Assembly (NCBI GenBank): GCA_963775695.1
Contig: CAVZJU010000010.1
Location: forward strand, 113,157-177,156
From: DATBLE01 sp963775695
GTDB taxonomy: Bacteria; Actinomycetota; Thermoleophilia; Gaiellales; Gaiellaceae
Length of the DNA stretch: 64,000 nt
Direction of reading: 5' to 3'
A model generated the notes under the pieces. It made no database searches. It worked only from the letters and a program-made list of their open reading frames with translations, and was not told the DNA's origin. A program made the position numbers and the translations under genes. Below are positions 55,800 through 63,969 of this stretch, one piece after another; position 1 is the first letter of the stretch, and each line of letters begins with the position of its first letter.

Positions 55800-56623
55800 A
55801 CGCGGTCGGGATGCCAGGCGGGGTGGACCCGCTCGTCGCCGCGGGAGTCGAGGAAGGCCCGTAGCCCTTCCTGGCCCTCCGGGCTCGCCCGCCGCTGGGC
55901 TGCCCGGACGAGCAGGTCCTCCTCGTCGCCCGGCTCGAGCACGAGCCGCTTTGCCTCGCGGACGGCGGTCGGCCCTCCGGCGAGGATCGCGTCGACGACG
56001 CGAGCCACGGCGTCGTCCGGGTCGGCGGCGACCTCGTCGACGAGCCCGATGCGGAGCGCCGTCCGCGCGTCGAAGCGCTCGCCGGTGAGGAAGTACCGCC
56101 GGGCCGCGGCCGGGCCGATCTTCGCCAGCACCATCGGCGAAATCACTCCAGGGATGATCCCCAGGCGCACCTCGGAGAAGCCGAAGACCGCGTCCTCTGC
56201 GGCGATGCCGATGTCGGCGCAGGCGGTCAGGCCCGAGCCGCCGCCCAGCGCGAAACCCTGGACGCGGACGACCACCGGCGCCGGACACCGGCAGATCGCC
56301 TGGAGCATCCGGTACAGCCGCCGGTAGTCCTCGACGTTCTCCGCGTAGCTGAGGTCGATCGAGGAGCGCTGCCACTCGACGTCGGCGCCGGCGCAGAAGC
56401 TCGGCCCCTCGCCCGCCAGCACGACCGCGCGGGCGTCGCCGACGTCGGCGAACGCCTCGCCCAGCTCCCGGATCAGATCGGCGTCGAAGGCGTTCCGGCG
56501 CTCGGGGCGCGCGAGCGTGACGCGGAGGAGTTCCCCGTCGCGCTCGACGCGAAGTCTCCGCTCCGGCGCCGGCAAAGCCGGTGCCTGCGCTCTTTGGTCG
56601 CCTCCGTCGAGCTTACGGCTCAT
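55796..56623 (-). CDS. Enoyl-CoA hydratase/isomerase
   Basis: 275 residues. Crotonase fold: VLAGEGPSFCAGADVEWQR (first oxyanion segment), VQGFALGGGSGLTACADIGIA (second), and FGFSEVRLGIIPGVISPMVL with the catalytic glutamate in SEVRLG; the second acidic residue is found in the A-G-A-D region. Within 3 kb of the carboxyltransferase and near acyl-CoA dehydrogenase and BC/BCCP genes, it could be a methylglutaconyl-CoA hydratase of leucine catabolism. The N-terminal ~25 residues are variable, so a later start is possible. Confidence 0.85.
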   Translation of the reverse strand: MSRKLDGGDQRAQAPALPAPERRLRVERDGELLRVTLARPERRNAFDADLIRELGEAFADVGDARAVVLAGEGPSFCAGADVEWQRSSIDLSYAENVEDYRRLYRMLQAICRCPAPVVVRVQGFALGGGSGLTACADIGIAAEDAVFGFSEVRLGIIPGVISPMVLAKIGPAAARRYFLTGERFDARTALRIGLVDEVAADPDDAVARVVDAILAGGPTAVREAKRLVLEPGDEEDLLVRAAQRRASPEGQEGLRAFLDSRGDERVHPAWHPDRV

Positions 56624-56629
56624 GCGCGC

Positions 56630-56770
56630 TCATTCGCGGCTGAGCTTGGCGATCAGCGTCTTGACCTCGCGGAGGACGTCGGCCTCCTCGTGCCCGAAGT
56701 CGTCGAGGTAGGCGTGCAGGGCGTTCTGGAGGAGTCGCAGCTCTTCGTCGGAGAGTTCGATCGTGTGCAT
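56630..56770 (-). CDS. 46-residue helical protein
   Basis: ATG 56770 to TGA 56630: MHTIELSDEELRLLQNALHA continues through YLDDFGHEEADVLREVKTLI to AKLSRE. It is a compact helical, acidic protein, ending 6 bp before the enoyl-CoA hydratase start on the same strand, so the two are likely co-transcribed. I have seen this N-terminus in short actinobacterial proteins. Function unknown. Confidence 0.6.
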   Translation of the reverse strand: MHTIELSDEELRLLQNALHAYLDDFGHEEADVLREVKTLIAKLSRE

Positions 56771-56842
56771 GCGCGGAACTCTACGCAGCGGTCCCGCCGG
56801 AGCGGCTGGGGCCCGCCGCGGCGGCAGGCCCCGGCCAGTGGA

Positions 56843-57415
56843 TCAGCAGAAGACCTCGACGAAGAAGGCGCGGTCCGTCTGCGCACCGGCGCTGTTGAAG
56901 GTGAACACGCGCACCCCCGTGGCGACGGCGGGGAGCTGGGCTGCCGTGATCTCACCGTTGTTGACGCCGGTCGTCGGCCCGCCGATCGTGGCCGAATAGA
57001 CACAGCCGGTTACGTCCTGGTTGAAGACGACCTGGTACGAGCCCGTTCCGTTTTTCTGGGCCGAAGCAGCACCCTTGTTGCGTACGAGAGTGCCGTTGAT
57101 GTCGATCGAAGCCCACAGCGCGGTCGCCGAGGCACCTGCCGCGCCTGCCGGTCCTGCCGGTCCGGCCGGTCCTGCCGGTCCGGGCGCGCCCGCCGCGCCC
57201 TTCGGGCCTGGGAAGCCCCTGAAGCCCCTCGGCCCCCTGAAGCCTCTCGGGCCCCTCGGGCCGGCGGCCTGCACGTTCGACTTGGCGGCCTTCACGCTCT
57301 TCTTCGGGAGCGCAGTTGTGTTGGTCGCGGCATAGCTTCCTCCGCCGAGCGCGACCGTCAACGCGATGCATGCGACGATCATCGCCGGTGACGGCCTGGG
57401 GATCCTGCCTTTCAC
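56843..57415 (-). CDS. Secreted collagen-like protein
   Basis: 190 residues from GTG 57415 with AAGGAGG at the ribosome position. Signal peptide/anchor residues 9-31 (MIVACIALTVALGGGSYAA); a linker rich in Lys/Ala; a collagen-like stretch of about 14 G-x-y triplets (GPRGPRGFRGPRGFRGFPGP then GPAGPAGPAGPAG) near 52-95; then a beta-rich C-terminal domain of about 90 residues ending in cysteine (FFVEVFC). The G-x-y part should trimerise. Probably a surface adhesin-like protein. Confidence 0.8.
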   Translation of the reverse strand: MKGRIPRPSPAMIVACIALTVALGGGSYAATNTTALPKKSVKAAKSNVQAAGPRGPRGFRGPRGFRGFPGPKGAAGAPGPAGPAGPAGPAGAAGASATALWASIDINGTLVRNKGAASAQKNGTGSYQVVFNQDVTGCVYSATIGGPTTGVNNGEITAAQLPAVATGVRVFTFNSAGAQTDRAFFVEVFC

Positions 57416-57489
57416 GAGCAACCTCCTTGTCTGGGTCGGCGGGATCGTAATCGCTCGGTGCGGATGCCGCGGTTCCCTGAACAGGACGT

Positions 57490-59049
57490 TTACATCCTGA
57501 AAACGCCGAAGACCGTCTCCGGAACCGGCGCGTTCAGTGCCGCCGAGAGGCCCAGGGCGAGCACCCGGCGCGTGTCGAGGGGGTCGATGATCCCGTCGTC
57601 CCACAGCCGCGCGGTCGAGTAGTACGGGCTCCCCTCGTGCTCGTACTTCGCGGTGATCTCGTCGGGATCGGCGTCGCCGACCATGGTCAGGACGGTGGCC
57701 GCCTGCTCGCCGCCCATCACCGAGATCCGCGCGTTCGGCCACATCCACAGTTGCCGCGGCGAGTACGCGCGGCCGCACATCCCGTAGTTGCCGGCGCCGA
57801 ACGAGCCGCCGACGACCACCGTGAACTTCGGCACCTCCGCGCACGCCACCGCCGTCACCAGCTTGGCGCCGTCTCGGGCGATGCCGCCGGCCTCGTACTC
57901 CTTGCCGACCATGAAGCCGGTGATGTTCTGGAGGAAGACGAGCGGCACCCTGCGCTTGCAGGCCAGTTCGACGAAGTGCGCGCCCTTCTGCGACGACTCG
58001 GCGAAGAGGACGCCGTTGTTGGCGAGGATCCCGACCGGGAATCCCTCGATCCGCCCGAAGCCGCAGACGAGCGTCTCGCCGTACAGGGCCTTGAACTCGT
58101 GGAAGCGGCTGCCGTCGACGAGCCGGCCGACGACCTCGCGGACGTCGACCTGCTCGCGGAACGTCTCGGGGATCAGGCCGTAGAGGTCGGCGGGATCGAT
58201 CGCGGGCGCCTCGGGGGCGGCGACCTCCCACGGCGGCGCCGGCTTCCCGCCCGCGAGGTTGCGGACGACGGAACGCGCGATCGCGAGCGCGTGCTCGTCG
58301 CTCGTCGCGTAGTGGTCGGCGACCCCCGAGTGCCGCGTGTGCACGTCGGCGCCGCCGAGTTCCTCGGGCGTCACGTCCTGGCCCGTTGCCGCCTTCACGA
58401 GCGGCGGGCCGCCGATGAAGATCGTCCCCGTGCCGCGGACGATCACCGTCTCGTCCGACATGGCCGGCACGTATGCGCCGCCGGCGGTGCACGACCCCAT
58501 CACCACCGCGATCTGCGCGATCCCCTTGGCAGACATGCGCGCCTGGTTGAAGAAGATGCGCCCGAAGTGGTCGCGGTCGGGGAAGACCTCGGCCTGGAGC
58601 GGCAGGAAGGCGCCGCCGGAGTCGACCAGGTAGATGCACGGCAGGCGGTTCTGCTCGGCGATCTCCTGCGCGCGCAGGTGCTTCTTCACGGTCAGCGGGA
58701 AGTAGGTGCCGCCTTTCACGGTCGCGTCGTTGGCCACGACCACGCACTCGCGGCCCTCGACCATGCCGATGCCGGTGACGATCCCTGCCGACGGGGCCGG
58801 TCTCTCGTACACGTCCCAGGCGGCCAGGGCGGACAGCTCGAGGAAGGCGGTGTCGGGGTCGACCAGCAGGTCGATGCGCTCCCGGGCGGTGAGCTTGCCG
58901 CGTGACCGGTGCCGCTCCACCGATCTCTCGCCGCCGCCGGCCGCGACCTGCGTGGTTCGCTCACGCAACTCGGCGACGAGGCCCGCCATCCGGTCGCGGC
59001 GGCGCGCGAAGAGGTCGCTCTCCCGCTCGACCTGGGAGGTGAGGAGCAT
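57490..59049 (-). CDS. accD: Acyl-CoA carboxylase carboxyltransferase (methylcrotonyl-CoA type beta)
   Basis: 519 residues from ATG 59049 (MLLTSQVERESDLFARRRD). Two crotonase-like carboxyltransferase domains: RGKLTARERIDLLVD, GIVTGIGMVEGRECVVVANDATVKGGTYFPLTVKKHLRAQEIA, GGAYVPAMSDETVIVRGTGTIFIGGPPLVKAATG, then FGRIEGFPVGILANNG and GGSFGAGNYGMCGRAY. The KKHLR.QEIA and NYGMCGRAYSP motifs are the 3-methylcrotonyl-CoA carboxylase pattern. Partner alpha is at 51700. Leucine degradation step: 3-methylcrotonyl-CoA to 3-methylglutaconyl-CoA. Confidence 0.88.
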   Translation of the reverse strand: MLLTSQVERESDLFARRRDRMAGLVAELRERTTQVAAGGGERSVERHRSRGKLTARERIDLLVDPDTAFLELSALAAWDVYERPAPSAGIVTGIGMVEGRECVVVANDATVKGGTYFPLTVKKHLRAQEIAEQNRLPCIYLVDSGGAFLPLQAEVFPDRDHFGRIFFNQARMSAKGIAQIAVVMGSCTAGGAYVPAMSDETVIVRGTGTIFIGGPPLVKAATGQDVTPEELGGADVHTRHSGVADHYATSDEHALAIARSVVRNLAGGKPAPPWEVAAPEAPAIDPADLYGLIPETFREQVDVREVVGRLVDGSRFHEFKALYGETLVCGFGRIEGFPVGILANNGVLFAESSQKGAHFVELACKRRVPLVFLQNITGFMVGKEYEAGGIARDGAKLVTAVACAEVPKFTVVVGGSFGAGNYGMCGRAYSPRQLWMWPNARISVMGGEQAATVLTMVGDADPDEITAKYEHEGSPYYSTARLWDDGIIDPLDTRRVLALGLSAALNAPVPETVFGVFRM

Positions 59050-59118
59050 CGTTCGTGAGCGTAGACGACCTGCCCGCTGTCGCTCAGCTTTCCCCGAGCA
59101 GTTGCCGATAGGGAGAAA

Positions 59119-59196
59119 GCCGGTGCGGCCTGCTGGGAGAGGCAGAAGCAGAACCGCACCGGCTCTTGCGTACGTCCGCACACCGGAAGACCGGTG
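59119..59196. promoter_or_regulatory. Competing hairpins between accD and adenine deaminase genes
   Basis: GCCGGTGCGG (59119-59128) pairs with CCGCACCGGC (59154-59163) over a 25-base loop. A second stem, CACCGG-AAGA-CCGGTG (59181-59196), reuses the CCGGTGCG word, so the 59154 arm could instead pair with 59191-59198. It lies 81 bp before the adenine deaminase ATG and 70 bp upstream of accD. Attenuator or terminator are both possible. No known purine riboswitch pattern is present. Confidence 0.35.
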
Positions 59197-59276
59197 CGTC
59201 CTCGCGGTCCGCAGCGCGGCGACAGCCTAACGTCCTTCACCGGCGCCTGTCAGCGCTCGGTCACTACGATCCGGCG

Positions 59277-61040
59277 ATGGCGCGCCGGCCGCTTTGGGAG
59301 CTCACGCGTGAACTGTCCGCCGTCTGCATGGGGCGGCAACACGCCGATCTGGTCGTCCGCGGCGGCCGGATCGTGAACGTGCACACGCGCGAGGTCCTCG
59401 ACGGCGCCGGCGTGGCGATTGCGCACGGCCGCGTGGCGATGTTCGGCGACGTCGAGCACACCGTCGGCCCGGACACGGAGACGATCGACGCCGAGGGCGC
59501 GTACCTCGTGCCCGGCCTGATCGACACCCACCTGCACGTCGAGTCGGTGATGGTCACGGTGACGCGCTTCGCCGAGGCGGTGCTCCCGCACGGAACGACC
59601 ACGGCCTTCATCGACAACCACGAGATGGCGAACGTCTTCGGCCTCGAGGGGATGCGCTGGATGCTCGATGAGGGGAGGAAGCTGCCGCTGAAGGTGTTCC
59701 TCGCCGTGCCGTCCTGCGTGCCGGCGCTGCCCGGGTTCGAGGACTCCGGCGCCGAGTTCGGGCCGGACGAGATCCGCGAGGCGCTCGGCTGGGACGGCGT
59801 TGCGGGGCTGGGCGAGATGATGAACATGCCGGGGGTCATCCACGGAGACGAGAGCGTCCACGCGGAGATCGCGGCCACGCTCGAGCTCGGGAAGCCCGTC
59901 ACCGGCCACTGGAGCCTCAACGGGGTCCGCGACTACCGCCTGCAGGCCTACATCGCCGCCGGCGTCGACAGCTGCCACGAGACGACCTCGCGCGAGGACG
60001 CGCTCGCGAAGCTCCGCGCCGGGATGTGGGTGCAGTTCCGCGAGGGCTCGACGTTCCGCGACGTGGAGGCGCTTGCCGCCGTGATCACCGAGGACGCCGT
60101 CGACCCGCGCCACTGCCTGCTCGTCACCGACGACGTGCTGCCGGAGACGATCGCCGCCGACGGGCACATGGACCGTGTGCTGCGCCGGGCAGTGGCGTCC
60201 GGCATCGATCCGCTGGTCGCGATCCAGATGGCGACCGTGAACGGCGCCGAGTACTTCGGCATGCGGCACGATCTCGGCTCGATCGCACCGGGGCGTCTCG
60301 CCGACATCTTGTTCGTCGAGGACCTCGGCGATTTCCGGCCGCACCGGGTTCTCGCCGACGGCCGCGAGCCGGGCGAGCTGCCGCCCTACGAATACCCGGC
60401 CGAGGCATCCGAGTCGGTCAGGCTCGCCCGACCGCTCCTCGAGGACGACCTCCGGGTCGAGGCGCACGGCGACGCCGCCACGGTGCGCGTGATCGGCATC
60501 GCGTCCGACCGCGTCACGACCGAGGGCCTGACCATCGAGCTGCCCGTCACCGACGGCGAGGTTCGCGCCTCTGCCGAGGCGGACGTCGCGAAGCTGGCGA
60601 GCATCGAGCGCCACGGCGGTCCCGGCACGGTCGGGGTCGGCTTCATCAAGGGACTGGGGCTGCGCCGCGGCGCGGTCGCGAGCTCAATCGCCCACGACAA
60701 CCACAACCTGCTCGTCGCCGGGATGAGCGACGCCGACATGCTGTTCGCCGTCGATCGCCTGGTCGACGTGGGCGGTGGGATGGTGGCCGTCGCCGACGGC
60801 GAGATGCTCGGCCTGGTCGAGCTGCCCATCGCCGGCCTGATGAGTGATCGTCCGGTTGCCGAGGTCGCCGAGCAGACGCTCGCGTTGGAGGACGCCTACC
60901 GGCGGCTCGGCTCGACGGTCACGAACCCGACGATGATCTTCTCGTTCCTCTCCCTGGGTGTGATCCCGGCGCTGCGGCTGACCAACCGAGGGCTGGTCGA
61001 CGCCGTGACGTTCGAGCTGGTCGCACCAGTCGTGGCCTAG
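59277..61040 (+). CDS. ade: Adenine deaminase
   Basis: 587 residues from ATG 59277 (MARRPLWELTRELSAVCMGR). Amidohydrolase fold: LVPGLIDTHLHVESVM (HxH), AVLPHGTTTAFIDNHEMANVFG, GVIHGDESV, GHWSLNG, CHETTSREDALAKLRAGMWVQFREGS and LLVTDDVLPE carry the metal ligands and the Asp. The C-terminal AIAHDNHNLLVAGMSDADMLFAV fits bacterial Ade. Converts adenine to hypoxanthine and ammonia for purine salvage. GTP- or adenine-linked control is not visible. Confidence 0.9.
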   Translation: MARRPLWELTRELSAVCMGRQHADLVVRGGRIVNVHTREVLDGAGVAIAHGRVAMFGDVEHTVGPDTETIDAEGAYLVPGLIDTHLHVESVMVTVTRFAEAVLPHGTTTAFIDNHEMANVFGLEGMRWMLDEGRKLPLKVFLAVPSCVPALPGFEDSGAEFGPDEIREALGWDGVAGLGEMMNMPGVIHGDESVHAEIAATLELGKPVTGHWSLNGVRDYRLQAYIAAGVDSCHETTSREDALAKLRAGMWVQFREGSTFRDVEALAAVITEDAVDPRHCLLVTDDVLPETIAADGHMDRVLRRAVASGIDPLVAIQMATVNGAEYFGMRHDLGSIAPGRLADILFVEDLGDFRPHRVLADGREPGELPPYEYPAEASESVRLARPLLEDDLRVEAHGDAATVRVIGIASDRVTTEGLTIELPVTDGEVRASAEADVAKLASIERHGGPGTVGVGFIKGLGLRRGAVASSIAHDNHNLLVAGMSDADMLFAVDRLVDVGGGMVAVADGEMLGLVELPIAGLMSDRPVAEVAEQTLALEDAYRRLGSTVTNPTMIFSFLSLGVIPALRLTNRGLVDAVTFELVAPVVA

Positions 61041-61089
61041 AAGGGACACGCTTCAGCCTGTCCCCGCTTGCGGTGAACCGGCGAAAGGC

Positions 61090-61115
61090 AAGGGCCAGAC
61101 TGAAGTCTGGCCCTT
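61090..61115. terminator. Bidirectional terminator, 12-bp stem
   Basis: AAGGGCCAGACT-GA-AGTCTGGCCCTT is a perfect 12-bp stem with a two-base centre, rich in GC with A on one side and T on the other. It sits between the convergent adenine deaminase and small membrane protein genes and should end both. Confidence 0.75.
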
Positions 61116-61118
61116 CCA

Positions 61119-61541
61119 TCACTTCGTGCGGCGCTTCTGCTGTGGCGCGGGCATGCGGCCCTTCTGCATGCGCTCCATCGCGCGGCGCTGCTCTCGGTTC
61201 GCCGGCTGCTGGTCGAGCGCGCCCTGCTGGCCCATCGCCTCCATCCAGGCCTTGCGCTCGTCGGCGTTCAGCGAGCTCAGCGCCTTCTGCGCCTGGTTCG
61301 GGTCGCGGTCGGCGCCGGCCCGCTTGAGCTTCTTCATCGCCGAGCCCAGCTCGGGGTTGTAGCGCTCGATCGCGGCCTGTGACGCCTTCTCGATCAGCCG
61401 CTTGAGGATCGGCACCTTCGACGCGAAGGCGACGATCGGGCGCAGGTACTTGCCGCCCCGGAACCTCGAGAGCACGACGAGCGTGCCGAAGAGGATCAGC
61501 AGGAAGCCGAGGACGAACAGCGGGATCAGGTACAGGAGCAT
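61119..61541 (-). CDS. Small membrane protein with basic C-terminal tail
   Basis: 140 residues from ATG 61541 (MLLYLIPLFVLGFLLILFGT), which is one N-terminal span; the rest is cytosolic, highly charged (SRFRGGKYLRPIVAFASKVPILKRLIEKASQAAIERYNPELG, then NREQRRAMERMQKGRMPAPQQKRR). Common small membrane protein in this group; function unknown. It diverges from the FAD oxidase with 8 bp between starts. Confidence 0.75.
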   Translation of the reverse strand: MLLYLIPLFVLGFLLILFGTLVVLSRFRGGKYLRPIVAFASKVPILKRLIEKASQAAIERYNPELGSAMKKLKRAGADRDPNQAQKALSSLNADERKAWMEAMGQQGALDQQPANREQRRAMERMQKGRMPAPQQKRRTK

Positions 61542-61549
61542 CGACGGGC

Positions 61550-63079
61550 ATGGTATCCACCGCGCCCGTCCGGCAAGCTGGGGTCGTGCGCAAGCTCGAC
61601 CGCCGGGAGCTGCTCGCCGCCGCCGCCGGCGCCGTCGCGGCCGGAAGCGCCCTCGGACGGCTCGCGGACGCACTCGCCGCGGGTCCGGATCCGCGTGTCG
61701 CGGAGCTCGCGCGACTCGTCTCGGGGCCCGTGCTCGCCCCGGGCTCACCCGGCTACGGCGCCGCCCGCTTCGTGTACAACGAGCGCTTCGACGCTGTGCG
61801 TCCGCTCGCCGTCGTGCGCGTGAACGACGCGAAGGATGTCCAGGCCGTGATCGGCTGGGCCCAGCGGAACGGCATGGCGATCGTTCCTCGCTCGGGCGGC
61901 CACAGCTACGCCGGCTGGTCGACCGGCACCGGCGTGGTCGTCGACCTGGGGAGGCTGCGGGGCATCCGCCTCGAGGGGAAGAGTGCCGTGGTCGGAGCGG
62001 GGCGGAGGCTGATCGACGTCTATGCGCCTCTGGCCGGCAAGGGCCTGACCATCCCGGCCGGGTCCTGCGCGACCGTCGCGCTCGGCGGGCTTGCGCTCGG
62101 CGGCGGTATCGGCCTCGCGTCAAGGAAGCTCGGCACGACCGCGGACGCCGTCCAGTCGCTGCGGATCGTGACCGCCGACGGCCGCCTGCTCACCTGCGAC
62201 GAGCAGCACAACGCCGACCTCTTCTGGGCCTGCCGCGGCGGCGGCGGCCGCAACTTCGGGATCGTCACCGACTTCCGGCTCCGGGCATCGCCGGTCGGCA
62301 ACGCGGCCTACTTCTTCGCCACCTGGCCGTGGTCGGCCGGCCCGACGATCATCCCCGCCTGGCAGCGCTGGGCGCCGAACTCGACCGACGACCTGATGAC
62401 GCTGTGCCGCCTCTCGACCGGAACGACCGGACCGACGCTCCAGATCTTCGGCCAGTACCTCGGCCCCGAGAAGCACCTCGCAGGGCTGCTCGCGCCGTTG
62501 ACGAAAGCCTCGCCGCCGATCCGCTACTCGAGCGGCACGGCCACCTACCTCGACCTGATGCTCCGCTGGGCCGGCTGCCTGGGGCAGTCGACGGCAGCCT
62601 GCCATCTGGTCGCCGAGCACGGCATACTGGCGCGCGCCACCTTTGCCGGCAAGTCGGATTACGTCAAGAAGCCCTTCTCGGCCGCCGCTGTGCGGACGCT
62701 CCAGCGCGGCCTCGAGACACGCCAGAACGCAGGCCACGGGTCGGGCGCCGTGATCATGGATTCCTACGGCGGCGCGATCGCGCAGGTCGACCCGGACGCC
62801 ACCGCGTTCGTGCACCGCGGGCCGCTGCACTCGATGCAGTACCTCGCCTACTGGGGCGGACTGCAGCACCAGGCCCCCTCGCTGGCGTGGCTGCGTGCCT
62901 GGCACGCCTCGATGCGTCCGTACGTCACCGGGGGCGCGTACGTCAACTACGCCGACCCCGACCTCGAACACTGGCAGAGCGCGTACTACGGCTCCAACTA
63001 CGCGCGGCTGGTGGCGGTGAAGCACAAGTTCGACCCCGACCGTCTGTTCCGCTTCCCGCAGGCGATCGGCTCGCCGTGA
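61550..63079 (+). CDS. BBE-type FAD-binding oxidoreductase (secreted)
   Basis: 509 residues from ATG 61550; GTG 61586 gives a shorter product beginning VRKLDRRELLAAAAGAVAAG, a twin-arginine signal. FAD domain: RSGGHSYAGW, where the histidine is covalently linked to FAD, and PAGSCATVALGGLALGGGIG, whose cysteine is the second covalent link in berberine-bridge-type enzymes. The C-terminal BBE segment NYADPDLEHWQSAYYGSNYARLVAVKHKFDPDRLFRF is intact. Oxidises sugars or polyphenol-like substrates; substrate unknown. GTGA overlap with the dioxygenase gene. Confidence 0.87.
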   Translation: MVSTAPVRQAGVVRKLDRRELLAAAAGAVAAGSALGRLADALAAGPDPRVAELARLVSGPVLAPGSPGYGAARFVYNERFDAVRPLAVVRVNDAKDVQAVIGWAQRNGMAIVPRSGGHSYAGWSTGTGVVVDLGRLRGIRLEGKSAVVGAGRRLIDVYAPLAGKGLTIPAGSCATVALGGLALGGGIGLASRKLGTTADAVQSLRIVTADGRLLTCDEQHNADLFWACRGGGGRNFGIVTDFRLRASPVGNAAYFFATWPWSAGPTIIPAWQRWAPNSTDDLMTLCRLSTGTTGPTLQIFGQYLGPEKHLAGLLAPLTKASPPIRYSSGTATYLDLMLRWAGCLGQSTAACHLVAEHGILARATFAGKSDYVKKPFSAAAVRTLQRGLETRQNAGHGSGAVIMDSYGGAIAQVDPDATAFVHRGPLHSMQYLAYWGGLQHQAPSLAWLRAWHASMRPYVTGGAYVNYADPDLEHWQSAYYGSNYARLVAVKHKFDPDRLFRFPQAIGSP

Positions 63080-63870
63080 CCGCGCTGCGCGACGACTTCA
63101 AGCGCGACGGCGCCGTCTGCGTCCGAGGCGCGTTCTCGGTGGCAGAGGTGGCGCTCGTCGAGCGCGGCATCGAGCGGAACCTCGCCGAGCCCGGCCGATT
63201 CGCCAACGTCGCCAGCCGGCCGGACGATCCGGGTCGCTTCTTCGAGGACTTCTGCAACTGGCAGCGGATTCCCGAGTTCGGGCGGTTCATCCGCGAGTCG
63301 CCCGCTGCCGCGATCGCCGGAGAGCTGATGGGCTCGCGGCAGGTGCGCCTCTTCCACGATCACCTGCTCGTCAAGGAGGCCGGCACGCGCCAGCGGACGC
63401 CCTGGCACCAGGACCAGCCGTACTACAACGTCGAGGGCTTCGACAACTGCTCGCTGTGGATGCCGGTCGACCCGGTCGACCGCGAGTCGACCGTCGAGTT
63501 CGTCGCCGGCTCGCACCGCGGCCCCTGGCTGATGCCGCGGACATTCATGGACGATCAGGCGAAGTGGTTCCCGGAGGGCACGCTCGAGGAGCTTCCCGAC
63601 GTCGACGGGAACCTGGACGCGTTCGAGATCCTCGCCTGGGAGCTGGAGCCGGGCGACGCTGTCTTCTTCCACATGCTCACCCTGCACGCCGCCGGCGGCG
63701 CAACCAGGCGGCGGCGCGCGTTCTCGGTGCGGTTCCTCGGCGACGACGCGACGCACGCTCCCCGCGCCTGGCGGACGTCACCCGACTTTCCGGGCCTCGT
63801 CGACGAGCTGCCGGCCGGAGCGGCGATGGAGCACCCGCTCTTCCCGGTACTCTGGCCGCCCGGCGATTGA
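63076..63870 (+). CDS. Phytanoyl-CoA dioxygenase (PhyH)-family protein
   Basis: 264 residues, GTG start overlapping the oxidase stop. Fe(II)/2-oxoglutarate dioxygenase: metal H and D in TPWHQDQPY, distal H in FHMLTLHAAGG, 2-oxoglutarate arginine in RRAFSVRFLGDD. The substrate could be a lipid, a nucleoside or a secondary metabolite; PhyH-family members vary widely. Coupling to the FAD oxidase suggests one oxidative pathway, with the product unknown. Confidence 0.85.
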   Translation: MTALRDDFKRDGAVCVRGAFSVAEVALVERGIERNLAEPGRFANVASRPDDPGRFFEDFCNWQRIPEFGRFIRESPAAAIAGELMGSRQVRLFHDHLLVKEAGTRQRTPWHQDQPYYNVEGFDNCSLWMPVDPVDRESTVEFVAGSHRGPWLMPRTFMDDQAKWFPEGTLEELPDVDGNLDAFEILAWELEPGDAVFFHMLTLHAAGGATRRRRAFSVRFLGDDATHAPRAWRTSPDFPGLVDELPAGAAMEHPLFPVLWPPGD

Positions 63871-63927
63871 CCGAACCGAACGGGACTGGAACACTGCACG
63901 GCCCGTGGGAGGCACCCTGACGATCTC

Positions 63928-63956
63928 GTAGACCCGCGCAGCGGCGGGGCTACACT
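63928..63956 (+). promoter_or_regulatory. Promoter of the tRNA gene
   Basis: GTAGAC (63928-63933), 17 bp and TACACT (63951-63956) resemble a housekeeping promoter, placing a start a few bases before the mature tRNA end at 63970. Confidence 0.45.
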
Positions 63957-63969
63957 GGCCTCTGCACCG

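Noticed and set aside
57120..57260. Short tandem repeats that look CRISPR-like at first glance
   Set aside because: They are the G-x-y codon repeats of the collagen-like protein, with no spacers.
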